Source of the DNA: UBA1231 sp045123185
GTDB taxonomy: Bacteria > Bacillota_I > Bacilli_A > ML615J-28 > CAG-313
Assembly (NCBI GenBank): GCA_045123185.1
Contig: JBGVIL010000102.1
Coordinates: 1 to 17,929, forward strand
DNA: 17,929 nt
Reading direction: 5' to 3'
Shown here: one piece after another, positions 1 to 7,256 of the stretch
Numbering within the stretch: the first letter of the stretch is position 1
Layout of the letters: every line of letters begins with the position of its first letter
Notes under the pieces: model-generated
Seen by the model: the letters and a program-made list of their open reading frames with translations, nothing else
What the model was told of the DNA's origin: nothing
The model's database searches: none
Translations under genes and position numbers: made by a program

Positions 1-129
1 TAAAACTGGTTTACCCTCTTTTAATAAATGGGCAATGTCTAATAATTGTTCACTACTTTTAACAATTATTCTTTCTAAAAGTTGAAAAGATGTTAAAGGA
101 CTTTTAAATTGTTTTTCCTTTTTACGCAT
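1..129 (-). CDS. sepF: Cell division protein SepF (YlmF), N-terminal part, cut by window edge
   Basis: SepF binds FtsZ and helps align the division septum at the membrane in Gram-positive bacteria. Only the first 43 residues are visible. They contain a stretch ending IAHLLKEGKPV, which matches the start of the SepF core, where a helix leads into a strand (family form: ADxLKEGxPVxVN). The ATG at 129 is preceded by AGGAG about six bases upstream, and an in-frame TAG just before it rules out an earlier start. The gene begins nine bases after the yggS stop, and yggS-sepF (ylmE-ylmF) is a conserved order in Bacillota division clusters, which supports the call. Oddly, the core starts only about 20 residues in, after a basic segment (RKKEKQFK). 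The amphipathic membrane helix and long linker of classical SepF appear to be missing. Confidence 0.75.
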   Translation of the reverse strand, partial: MRKKEKQFKSPLTSFQLLERIIVKSSEQLLDIAHLLKEGKPVL

Positions 130-138
130 ATTTAACTC

Positions 139-789
139 CTAACTATACAATATTCGACCAAGACGAATCATTGTTGCACCATTCTTAATAGCAATAGTGT
201 AATCATTACTCATCCCCATTGATAATTCAGTACATGGAGCATAAGGTAATTCTAATGCTTGGACTTCTTCTTGTAGATTTTTCATTGTTTTAAAATATTC
301 ATCTAGTAGTTCTTCATAAAAAGTCAATTTAGCAATTGTCATCAAACCAACAACTTCAATATTAGGATATTTAACAAGCGATTTGATGAATGGAATTACT
401 TTTGACTCGTCAATACCAGATTTATTTGGATCATTAGAAACGTTAACTTGTACAAAACATTTTAAAGGTGTTTTTCTTCTTTTACTTATTTCACTAGCAA
501 GTGATAAACTATCAAGTGAATGTAAATAATCTATCTTATCAATAACTGAACGAACTTTTCTAGTTTGAAGTACTCCAAAGAAATGCCATGTAATGTCTTC
601 GTCTTTTAATGCTTCATACTTTTCTAAAAAAGCATCAGTTCTATTTTCACCAATATCTTTAATTCCTGATTCTAATAATTCTTTTGTTTTATCAATACCA
701 ATGTATTTAGTCGCAGCGACAATCTTTACATTAGGATAATCTTTTAATGTTTCTTTTACTTTCTCTAGATTTTCTTTTATAGTACTCAT
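139..789 (-). CDS. yggS: YggS/YlmE-family pyridoxal phosphate homeostasis protein
   Basis: This cytoplasmic PLP-binding protein (COG0325, PLPBP family) buffers vitamin B6 and affects amino-acid metabolism; it has no known enzymatic activity. It is 216 residues long, close to the family's usual 220-230. The PLP lysine is K28 in VAATKY. The GENR motif, the HFFGVLQTRK segment (family HFIGxLQxNK) and the C-terminal ELSMGMSNDY...GATMIRLGRILYS signature are all present, the last of these binding the PLP phosphate. The ATG at 789 follows a GGAAGTG ribosome binding site and a well-placed promoter. It is the first gene of an operon with sepF downstream, the usual Bacillota context. The substitution of N by R in QTNK (QTRK) is a small deviation. 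Confidence 0.95.
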   Translation of the reverse strand: MSTIKENLEKVKETLKDYPNVKIVAATKYIGIDKTKELLESGIKDIGENRTDAFLEKYEALKDEDITWHFFGVLQTRKVRSVIDKIDYLHSLDSLSLASEISKRRKTPLKCFVQVNVSNDPNKSGIDESKVIPFIKSLVKYPNIEVVGLMTIAKLTFYEELLDEYFKTMKNLQEEVQALELPYAPCTELSMGMSNDYTIAIKNGATMIRLGRILYS

Positions 790-817
790 ATTTCACTTCC
801 ATTATTTTATATTTCTT

Positions 818-846
818 ATTATATCATATTTTTGATAAAATTACAA
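818..846 (-). promoter_or_regulatory. Sigma-A promoter of yggS-sepF
   Basis: On the minus strand, -35 TTGTAA (841-846) and -10 TATAAT (818-823) are separated by 17 bases. A TGA directly before the -10 gives an extended -10 (TGN). The start of transcription would fall near 811, about 20 bases before the yggS ATG. It lies back to back with the tRNA promoter. Confidence 0.7.
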
Positions 847-889
847 ATAAAACATAATCTAAAATATTGACTCTATTTTTGTTCAAAAT

Positions 890-918
890 TTGCTTTTTTT
901 CTCATTTTGTGATAATAT
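890..918 (+). promoter_or_regulatory. Sigma-A promoter of tRNA-Arg
   Basis: -35 TTGCTT (890-895), a 17-base spacer and -10 TAATAT (913-918), with TG two bases upstream forming an extended -10. Transcription would begin around 925, just ahead of the mature tRNA 5' end at 928. Confidence 0.6.
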
Positions 919-927
919 ATAGAAAAT

Positions 928-1002
928 GTGTCTATAGTTAAATGGATATAATACAAGATTCCGATTCTTGTGTTGAAGGTTCGATTCCTTCTAGGCACAC
1001 CA
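928..1002 (+). tRNA. trnR: tRNA-Arg, anticodon CCG
   Basis: This is a complete 75-base cloverleaf including an encoded CCA end. The acceptor stem GTGTCTA pairs with TAGGCAC (one T-G pair). The D stem GTTA pairs with TAAT around a loop holding GG. The anticodon stem CAAGA pairs with TCTTG around the loop TTCCGAT, with anticodon CCG at 961-963 reading the CGG arginine codon. The variable loop is TGTT, and the T stem GAAGG/CCTTC closes the loop TTCGATT. It is a single tRNA with its own promoter and terminator. CGG is rare in AT-rich genomes, so this tRNA serves few codons. Confidence 0.95.
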
Positions 1003-1015
1003 AGAAAAAAAATCA

Positions 1016-1045
1016 AAAAGGATTAGTCATTTGACTAATCCTTTT
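1016..1045. terminator. Bidirectional Rho-independent terminator between tRNA-Arg and the amidase operon
   Basis: A perfect 14-base inverted repeat (AAAAGGATTAGTCA / TGACTAATCCTTTT) with a two-base centre. Read on the minus strand it is followed by a long T-rich tract (from the A run at 1004-1012). Read on the plus strand the stem ends in TTTTATTGTTATTT. It can therefore end both the tRNA transcript and the convergent lipoprotein operon. Confidence 0.85.
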
Positions 1046-1049
1046 ATTG

Positions 1050-3902
1050 TTATTTATTGTATTCACCTTCAACAATTGAATATAACGTAATAGTTTCTGT
1101 ATTACCATCTTTTTCAATAGTTACTGTGTAACTTACTGAAGTTGTTAAGTATGGACGATTAATTACTCTACCTCTATTGTTAATGATTTCTGGATTATTA
1201 GAAACTACAGTAATGTTATAATCATTGAATTTTGTTAATAATTCATATTCAGCTTTAACAAGATCAACAAATTCATACCAAATTTCTAAATCATTTTCAA
1301 GCATTGGTTGAGGACAATCTTTTGCTGTATAGAAATGGTGTCCTTTAACTCTTTCAATACTTAAATTAAATTGTTGCATTAATTGAGCTACTAATTGAGC
1401 TGTCTTTTGCCATGTATACCAAAGGTCAGAGCCTTTATTTACACAAGATTCAATACCGATTGAATTATAGTTACCACCATTAGAACAAATTCTACCTTCA
1501 GATACTTGTGTATAGCACCACCATGTTTTACCCATATAGTATTCGCCATTTACAACTTTTACTGCAAAACCTTGATCATTGAAGAATGATTCTGGAGTTC
1601 TTGCAGAGAATCTTGAACTACAATCAGGTTGTGAACTAATTGTTCCATCAGCATTATAGATGTGATCTGTATTTCTTGATTTATAATCATATGGAGTAGG
1701 TAATTTAACAGAAGTCTTTTTACCATTGATTTCAAAATAGAAATCATCTGAAGCACTGAATTTAACTTCTAATAAATCAGTTCCATCATAAGCTACACCA
1801 GTTGGGAACCATTCAAAGTGACCTACTTCTGAAATAGAACCAGAGTCACCTGCATGCCATGCACCTTTATCAAGGCTTAAGCATTGGTAAACACCATCAT
1901 TACCAGTTGTGTAGTGAATAGATACACCAGCATCTTTAGTAACAAAGTAATTTGCATTAGCTAAAGCATCTGCACCAGCACTCATATTACCTGTATAGTG
2001 AACAGTTACAAATTCAACATCACGTAATGTGTAATAGTTACCAGCTGCATCACCTGCTGCAACTTTTGAAGTGTCAATTGTTAATGGATTGTTAAATAAA
2101 ATTTTATTTACGCTACCAACGATGTCCTTATAATAAGTAGGAGTTCCTGCACCAATTGGTAAATTATCACGAATAAATACATTGTCTTCATGTGAGTTAA
2201 CAATTAGGTTTAAAATATCTGATAATTCAGATTTTAAAACAGTCACACCAACAGTTAAAGTAGTTCCTGTATTTACTTCAGTAATAACGATTTCTGCATC
2301 ACCAGCGGCAACACCTGTAACAACACCTGAAGCATCAACATTTGCAACACTTGTATTTTTAGATTCATAAGTAAAGATACCTTCATTAGATCCATCTTTA
2401 CCAATAAATGAAGGAGTAATAACAAGTTCTTCATTTTCGTAAACTACTGATGATTCCATTTCAACTTCAATACGATTTGGAACAAATACTTCAATTTCAA
2501 ATTCGTATTTTGTGCTTGGAGTTAAAATAGATGTAATTGTAATCTTTGCTTTACCACATTCATTTGCAGTAATTAAACCTGATTGAGAAATAGATACAAC
2601 ATCAGGATTTGAAGAAGCAAATTTTAATTTTTTATTACCTGCATCACTTGGCAATACTTCCCATTCTAATTGTAATGTTTCATATCTAGCAAGTTCTTTA
2701 ACAGCATTATTAACTTTAATTTCACTTACTGGATTTGGAATATTAAATTTAGCATAAAGAGTCATATCAGCAGTTAATTTAACTGATTTTAAAGGATTTC
2801 CTGTAAATTCAGGGTTATCATACCAACCAACAAATTCATGATCTGCTTTATATGCATTTTTAAGGGTAATAATCTTATTAGGTTCATATTCAACAGTTAA
2901 TGTATCTTTAATATATTCATTATAATATTCCCAGAAATTGTTTTGCATTTCATATGAAGAATAATCAGATGATGGATAGTTTGCATTTGAATCAACAATA
3001 CCACCAATAATGAATGCTCTAAATTCATAAGAAACAGAATATTTATAATTTTCATTAAGTGCGTTTAATTCACTTGCACTTGAACATTTTTTAAGATTAC
3101 TCATTGCTTTATAGTTTTGAGAACTTGATGATGATGTTAAATAATCTGCTAACCAACCCCATTTTTCAGCATTTGTTCCTGAATAATAGAAACTATGGAA
3201 GTTAGTACATACCCATGCTCCTGTTGGTAATGTATCAACAGTGTATGAAGTTCCACCAAATTTATTATAATCATTTAATAAATCTTTTACAACATCAGCA
3301 TAACCATAATATGACCAGTTACCGCCATCAATTTCATATTTAACAACTACAACTTCTTTTGATGTATAAGTAGCAGTAAATACTAAATCTTCAGTACCCA
3401 TAACTAGTGGGAATTTAACAGAATCACCATTTTCATCTACCCAACCAGCAAATGTATAAGCAGTAAATCCTTCTTTTTCACGTTTAGGAGTAGCAGGTAC
3501 TAAGATTTTAGTTCCTTCAAGAACTTTCTTTTCATTTAATACAGTGCCATCCCAGTCAACAAATTTATAAGTATATAAATTTTCTGGTTCAACTTTTTCT
3601 TGTTCTTTATAACTTGCGTATAATTTAAGATCTTCCGCAGGCATTTCTGTTAATTCGAATTCTTCCCCTTCTTCATTAACCCAACCTACAAAGTCAAATC
3701 CTTCAACAACAGGTGCTTCAATTAATTCAATTTCTGCGCCTTCTTCTAATTCTACAGTTTCGATTAACTCTTTATCTATATCATAAAAAGATAATTCATA
3801 AGTTTCCTTTTCATCATCACCTGGTTGATTTTGTGGAGGTTGACAACCAAAAACTAATGATAAACTACAAACCATAAATAATGTTAAAATAATTTTTTTC
3901 AT
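1050..3902 (-). CDS. Lipoprotein N-acetylmuramoyl-L-alanine amidase with InlB-type and Ig-like repeats
   Basis: A predicted lipid-anchored cell-surface amidase (Amidase_2/PGRP fold) that cuts the amide bond between muramic acid and the stem peptide. It has 950 residues. The ATG at 3902 has an AAAGGA site just upstream; an in-frame start at 3953 would only add a tail overlapping the previous gene. A signal peptide ends in the lipobox VFGC (Cys20). Then come two InlB/Flg_new repeats (about 35-98, 110-179), a third interrupted one (186-386), two Big_2 Ig-like domains (391-473, 476-556) and the amidase (623-868). Expected T7-lysozyme-type zinc ligands are H635, H855 and C863, with catalytic K861 and Y664. 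An insert of about 120 residues lies between HAGD and SIGIE. A C-terminal strand-rich domain (893-946) resembles atypical bacterial Ig folds. It is the last gene of its operon, 37 bases behind a cyclophilin gene. Confidence 0.9.
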   Translation of the reverse strand: MKKIILTLFMVCSLSLVFGCQPPQNQPGDDEKETYELSFYDIDKELIETVELEEGAEIELIEAPVVEGFDFVGWVNEEGEEFELTEMPAEDLKLYASYKEQEKVEPENLYTYKFVDWDGTVLNEKKVLEGTKILVPATPKREKEGFTAYTFAGWVDENGDSVKFPLVMGTEDLVFTATYTSKEVVVVKYEIDGGNWSYYGYADVVKDLLNDYNKFGGTSYTVDTLPTGAWVCTNFHSFYYSGTNAEKWGWLADYLTSSSSSQNYKAMSNLKKCSSASELNALNENYKYSVSYEFRAFIIGGIVDSNANYPSSDYSSYEMQNNFWEYYNEYIKDTLTVEYEPNKIITLKNAYKADHEFVGWYDNPEFTGNPLKSVKLTADMTLYAKFNIPNPVSEIKVNNAVKELARYETLQLEWEVLPSDAGNKKLKFASSNPDVVSISQSGLITANECGKAKITITSILTPSTKYEFEIEVFVPNRIEVEMESSVVYENEELVITPSFIGKDGSNEGIFTYESKNTSVANVDASGVVTGVAAGDAEIVITEVNTGTTLTVGVTVLKSELSDILNLIVNSHEDNVFIRDNLPIGAGTPTYYKDIVGSVNKILFNNPLTIDTSKVAAGDAAGNYYTLRDVEFVTVHYTGNMSAGADALANANYFVTKDAGVSIHYTTGNDGVYQCLSLDKGAWHAGDSGSISEVGHFEWFPTGVAYDGTDLLEVKFSASDDFYFEINGKKTSVKLPTPYDYKSRNTDHIYNADGTISSQPDCSSRFSARTPESFFNDQGFAVKVVNGEYYMGKTWWCYTQVSEGRICSNGGNYNSIGIESCVNKGSDLWYTWQKTAQLVAQLMQQFNLSIERVKGHHFYTAKDCPQPMLENDLEIWYEFVDLVKAEYELLTKFNDYNITVVSNNPEIINNRGRVINRPYLTTSVSYTVTIEKDGNTETITLYSIVEGEYNK

Positions 3903-3939
3903 GTTTTTTCCTTTCTTTACTAAATAAATATTTCCTACA

Positions 3940-4923
3940 CTATGCTCTTTCAATTGATTCTATTATAATCGCGTAAATTGGAAAATTTGCAAACATTTGA
4001 TTTACATAAAAAGTTTGTGTATAACTAATATCTAATACAACTTGTAAGCTATCTTTATCACATACTCGACCAAATGCAGCATATTGTCCATCTAGATGTG
4101 GACTAGTTGCAGAACAAATAAAGAATTGACTTGTTGCGCTATTTGGATCATTTGTTCTTGCCATTGAAATAACACCAGTTTCATGTTTTAAATTATTAGT
4201 AATACCATTACTTGAAAACTCTCCAACAATCGGAGTTAACATAGGTTTACCCACAATTTTATTGTCGATGAAACCATATCCTCCTGTTTGAATCATAAAG
4301 TTTTTAATAATTCGATGGAAACATACATTATCATAGTATCCAATATCAACTAAATTTAAGAAGTTTTCTACTGTAATTGGTGCGATTTCTGGATATAAAT
4401 CAACATAAATCTTTCTACCATCTTTAAGATTAATTACCACTCTTACACATTCATCAACTTCTTCAAAGACAGCATAAAGATTTAAATCTTTATTAGGCAT
4501 ATTTTGGCCATTATACATTGTACCATCTTCATATTGCCATCCTATAAAGTTATGATGGTCACGGACAGGATCATTAATTAAATTAATCTTAGAACCAGCC
4601 ATTACAATTTCTGAATGTAAGACAGTGGATCCATCATTAAATTTTAAATTCCACTTTAAATTGGAATATTTTGCATATAATTCAATATTTTCTTTAGGCA
4701 TCTTTTCTTGTTGGAAAAGAGTTCCATCTTTCAATGTCCAACCTAGAAAATCACGCTTTTCTTGCTGGATTCCTTCAATAAGTGTTATTTTTGAATTTGC
4801 TCGATGTTCTACTACACTATATACTTCATCGTTTACATAATAAGTAATTGTGTATTTATTACCACAAGCAACAGAAACAAATACTAAAATTGTAAGAACA
4901 ATACTAGCTAACAACTTTTTCAT
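3940..4923 (-). CDS. Lipoprotein cyclophilin-type peptidyl-prolyl isomerase with two InlB-type repeats
   Basis: A predicted surface lipoprotein that catalyses cis-trans isomerisation of prolyl bonds, assisting folding of exported proteins. It has 327 residues from the ATG at 4923, which sits one base after the previous gene's stop (TAA-T-ATG) and has AGAGG six bases upstream. An upstream in-frame start at 4947 would overlap that gene and lose a clean signal peptide. The lipobox is SVAC (Cys20). Two InlB/Flg_new repeats follow (about 23-86 and 89-154, each with the FxGW and LYAxF marks). A cyclophilin domain spans 159-327 with FHRIIKNFMIQTG, GVISMARTNDPNSATSQFFI and LDGQYAAFGRV; the Arg of FHR is the key catalytic residue. 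Its catalytic domain closely resembles the neighbouring cyclophilin, so the pair probably arose by tandem duplication. The repeats match those of the downstream amidase. Confidence 0.92.
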   Translation of the reverse strand: MKKLLASIVLTILVFVSVACGNKYTITYYVNDEVYSVVEHRANSKITLIEGIQQEKRDFLGWTLKDGTLFQQEKMPKENIELYAKYSNLKWNLKFNDGSTVLHSEIVMAGSKINLINDPVRDHHNFIGWQYEDGTMYNGQNMPNKDLNLYAVFEEVDECVRVVINLKDGRKIYVDLYPEIAPITVENFLNLVDIGYYDNVCFHRIIKNFMIQTGGYGFIDNKIVGKPMLTPIVGEFSSNGITNNLKHETGVISMARTNDPNSATSQFFICSATSPHLDGQYAAFGRVCDKDSLQVVLDISYTQTFYVNQMFANFPIYAIIIESIERA

Positions 4924-4924
4924 A

Positions 4925-5503
4925 TTAGCCTCTAATAATTGTTTCAATAGTAATCATTTTTTGTGGTAAGTCAGCTAATTCAGATGAATATTCTCTAGTT
5001 TCAACTTTACTAATATCTTTAACAACCTTTAAACTTTTTCTATCACGAACTTTACCGAAAGCCGCATATTCACCATCTAATGAAGGTGAAGTATCAGAGC
5101 AAATAAAGAATTGGTCTGAAGCACTATTGTAAACAGTTGTTCTAGCCATTGAAATTACACCAGCTTTATGTTTTAATGGATTATTAAATCCGTTTGACGC
5201 AAATTCACCAAAAATAGGTGTAACACTAGGTTTTTGAACTGGGCGACCATTATTAATATAATAACTTCCAGTTTGAATCATGAACCCTTCAATTACGCGG
5301 TGGAAAATAACACCGTCATAATGTTTTTCATCAACTAATTTTAAAAAGTTTTCAACTGATTGTGGGGCAATATCAGGATATAGTTCTAATCTAATTTCTC
5401 GACCATCAGTTAAAATAATTGTTACTTTTTCAACATTTTTACTACAACTTGCAAATAAAAACATTGAAGAAAATAAAACTAACATTAATAATAATTTTTT
5501 CAT
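4925..5503 (-). CDS. Lipoprotein cyclophilin-type peptidyl-prolyl isomerase
   Basis: A predicted lipid-anchored prolyl isomerase of 192 residues, the compact partner of the next gene. The signal peptide ends in the lipobox FASC (Cys20), and the catalytic domain follows almost directly (about 27-192). Visible motifs are LYPDIAPQSVENFL, FHRVIEGFMIQTG (catalytic Arg in FHR), GVISMARTTVYNSASDQFFI and LDGEYAAFGKV. The chosen ATG at 5503 lies one base after the stop of the flavin-reductase-like gene (TAA-T-ATG), with only a weak GAGTG site, which suggests translational coupling. A GTG at 5515 would overlap the upstream gene and is less likely. Cyclophilins of this kind are widespread in bacteria; lipid anchoring outside the membrane points to a role in folding of surface proteins. 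Confidence 0.92.
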   Translation of the reverse strand: MKKLLLMLVLFSSMFLFASCSKNVEKVTIILTDGREIRLELYPDIAPQSVENFLKLVDEKHYDGVIFHRVIEGFMIQTGSYYINNGRPVQKPSVTPIFGEFASNGFNNPLKHKAGVISMARTTVYNSASDQFFICSDTSPSLDGEYAAFGKVRDRKSLKVVKDISKVETREYSSELADLPQKMITIETIIRG

Positions 5504-5504
5504 A

Positions 5505-5939
5505 TTAAATATCACTCATATTTAAAAATGGGAAAACAGTTTCAACTTTTTCAATTATTTCACCATAAATAAGACTATCTTCTTCTATACCTTTTAAATG
5601 AAGAATGTCAATTACTCTTACTTTCATAAGTCTTGCAGCATTTAATATGAACAATGCATCATCTGAAACATTATATTGGATACCGTCTAATTTGTTACAA
5701 GTATCAGAATGATTTTCTCCAATTTGTAATGCAATATCTTTTTGATATTTACTAAGTGCACTAACACCGATAACATCACCTTTCATGATCTTAGATCCAG
5801 TTACACTTTGTGCTCCTATTAATAATAACACTTTATTGTAATCAGCTTGCATAGCCCATGCACAAGTCATACAATACTTAGTATTATTACGTTCAAATCC
5901 TACAACACTTACACTATGATTGAAAGCAGTAAACGCCAT
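5505..5939 (-). CDS. Flavin reductase-like FMN-binding split-barrel protein
   Basis: A 144-residue protein resembling the flavin reductase-like/flavoredoxin family (PF01613 type), whose members bind FMN and reduce flavins or act as small redox carriers. The N-terminal strands, a Cys pair in YCMTCAW, the GDVIGVSALS strand-turn and a central NHSDTCNKLDG segment are consistent with that split barrel. No signal peptide is seen, so it is probably cytoplasmic. The ATG at 5939 has AAAGGAAA upstream and follows an extended -10 promoter. It leads the operon that continues with two lipoprotein cyclophilins and the lipoprotein amidase; the functional link is not evident. The family assignment comes from fold-like pattern only, so the precise activity is open. 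Confidence 0.7.
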   Translation of the reverse strand: MAFTAFNHSVSVVGFERNNTKYCMTCAWAMQADYNKVLLLIGAQSVTGSKIMKGDVIGVSALSKYQKDIALQIGENHSDTCNKLDGIQYNVSDDALFILNAARLMKVRVIDILHLKGIEEDSLIYGEIIEKVETVFPFLNMSDI

Positions 5940-5971
5940 ATGAGTATTTCCTTTCTATTATATTTGTATAT

Positions 5972-6000
5972 ATTATATCATAATTAAGATATTTTCACAT
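5972..6000 (-). promoter_or_regulatory. Promoter of the flavin reductase-cyclophilin-amidase operon
   Basis: On the minus strand, -10 TATAAT (5972-5977) is preceded by TGA, an extended -10. The -35 at 17 bases (ATGTGA, 5995-6000) is weak, as is common with extended -10 promoters. A second TATAAT at 5957-5962 has no recognisable -35. Confidence 0.5.
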
Positions 6001-6051
6001 TATTTTAGCAAGATATTTTTTTAAAAATCATATACTTATTAAGGTGGTAGT

Positions 6052-6408
6052 TTGCCAATACAAGATTTAAACTATTTAGAAAATATTGAATTACAAATAC
6101 TAGCTTCTGAGATTTTTTTATTTTCTAATATTGTATCATTAAAAGCTACAATTGATTTAAAAAAACAATTAATAACAAATGTTGATAATCCAAATATAAA
6201 AAAAGCTGCAAAATTTGCAGCTTCTCTTCAATTAATTGGTAGCATACTATTTTTAATTTTATCACTTGATGAGTATAATCAAGAACACAACCAAAATAAT
6301 AGCATGTTTCTTAAAGCCAATATCTTATCCACTATTGCAACATTAATAAGATTTAATACAATTATTAATGATCCAACTAGTTTTACAGGGAGTGAAGATA
6401 TTGATTAA
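6052..6408 (+). CDS. Hypothetical protein, 118 residues, TTG start, convergent with MscS gene
   Basis: The family is not recognised. The product has 118 residues: an acidic N-terminal region, two hydrophobic stretches (about 16-31 and 54-72) separated by a Lys-rich segment (IDLKKQLI...KKAAKFAA), then an Asn/Gln-rich piece and a third mildly hydrophobic helix. It may be a small membrane-associated helical protein. The TTG at 6052 is preceded by a clear AAGGTGG site five to six bases upstream, which supports real translation; no ATG lies nearby. Its TAA stop and the stop of the opposing mscS-type gene share the four bases TTAA at 6405-6408. A minus-strand terminator hairpin sits inside its coding sequence at 6198-6223. 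No convincing promoter of its own was found. Confidence 0.65.
   Translation: MPIQDLNYLENIELQILASEIFLFSNIVSLKATIDLKKQLITNVDNPNIKKAAKFAASLQLIGSILFLILSLDEYNQEHNQNNSMFLKANILSTIATLIRFNTIINDPTSFTGSEDID
6198..6223 (-). terminator. Rho-independent terminator of the leuS-mscS operon, inside the opposing gene
   Basis: Read on the minus strand, AAGCTGCAAA and TTTGCAGCTT form a 10-base inverted repeat around one base, followed by seven Ts and then ATATTT. The realistic stem is about seven pairs, AAGCTGC/GCAGCTT, with a seven-base loop. It lies 182 bases beyond the mscS-type stop. On the plus strand there is no T run after it, so it should act in one direction only. Confidence 0.7.
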
Positions 6409-7241
6409 TTGTTTTTAACGTGAACGTCAAGTTGATTATAAGGAATAACGATACCAGCTTCATCAAATTTAGCTTTAACTGTTTCTAATAAGTCAAAGTA
6501 TACTGTCCAATAATCTCCATTATTAACCCAAGCACGACATGCAATAACGATAGCACTTGCACCATGTTCACTTAATCTAATGAATGGTTCTTGATCTTTT
6601 AATACTAAAGAATGATTATTTACACATTCAGTAATAATTTTATTTGCTTGATAATAGTCTGATTCATAAGCAATTGAGAATGATAAATCAACACGTCTGA
6701 TATCTTTTAAGCTATAGTTAGTAATATTACCATTTGCTAAAGCACCGTTAGGCACCATAATAACTTTATTATCTGGAGTTCTTAAAATTGTATAGAATAA
6801 TTTAATATCTTCAACAGTTCCTTCTTCGCCTTGACCCTTAATGTAATCATCAATTCTAAAAGGTCTCATTAATAAAATTATAATACCACCAGCAATATTT
6901 GATAAACCACCTTGTAATGCTAAACCGATTGTAACACCAGCAGATGCAATTAATGCACCAACTGAAGCAGTATCAATACCAACAAATCCTAGGAATAAAA
7001 CAAAAACAACAACTTTTAATGCTTTTCTTAAAAACTTAACTAATACAATAGAAACAGTTTTATCAGCATTTTCTTTCTTTAATTTCTTTTGTAATCTATT
7101 AAAGATAATGTTTATAATTTTAAATACAATAAACATTACAATTAAACCGATTAATAAGCGAATAACCGCAGGAATACCAGTATGTAAAACCCAATCAGAA
7201 AGTTTATCCCATAAAGCATTCCAATCAATTGCTAAAAACAT
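6405..7241 (-). CDS. MscS-family small-conductance mechanosensitive channel
   Basis: A membrane channel that opens under membrane tension and releases solutes during osmotic down-shock. At 278 residues it is close to the classical MscS length (about 286). Membrane segments lie near 23-48, 72-88 and 91-125. The pore-lining TM3 is recognisable from its Gly/Ala pattern (GALIASAGVTIGLALQGGLS, then NIAGGIIILLMRPF). The beta domain follows with FRIDDYI and the VPNGALANGNITNYS motif. The ATG at 7241 has a strong AAGGAGAG site. It is the last gene of the DUF1189-leuS-A24 peptidase operon, 16 bases after the peptidase stop. There is no sign of a truncated C-terminal vestibule domain. Confidence 0.93.
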   Translation of the reverse strand: MFLAIDWNALWDKLSDWVLHTGIPAVIRLLIGLIVMFIVFKIINIIFNRLQKKLKKENADKTVSIVLVKFLRKALKVVVFVLFLGFVGIDTASVGALIASAGVTIGLALQGGLSNIAGGIIILLMRPFRIDDYIKGQGEEGTVEDIKLFYTILRTPDNKVIMVPNGALANGNITNYSLKDIRRVDLSFSIAYESDYYQANKIITECVNNHSLVLKDQEPFIRLSEHGASAIVIACRAWVNNGDYWTVYFDLLETVKAKFDEAGIVIPYNQLDVHVKNN

Positions 7242-7256
7242 AATTCTCTCTCCTTT

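Noticed and set aside
3903..3953. An upstream in-frame start for the lipoprotein amidase
   Set aside because: It overlaps the previous gene's end and places 17 polar residues before a clear lipoprotein signal peptide. The ATG at 3902 has its own AAAGGA site.
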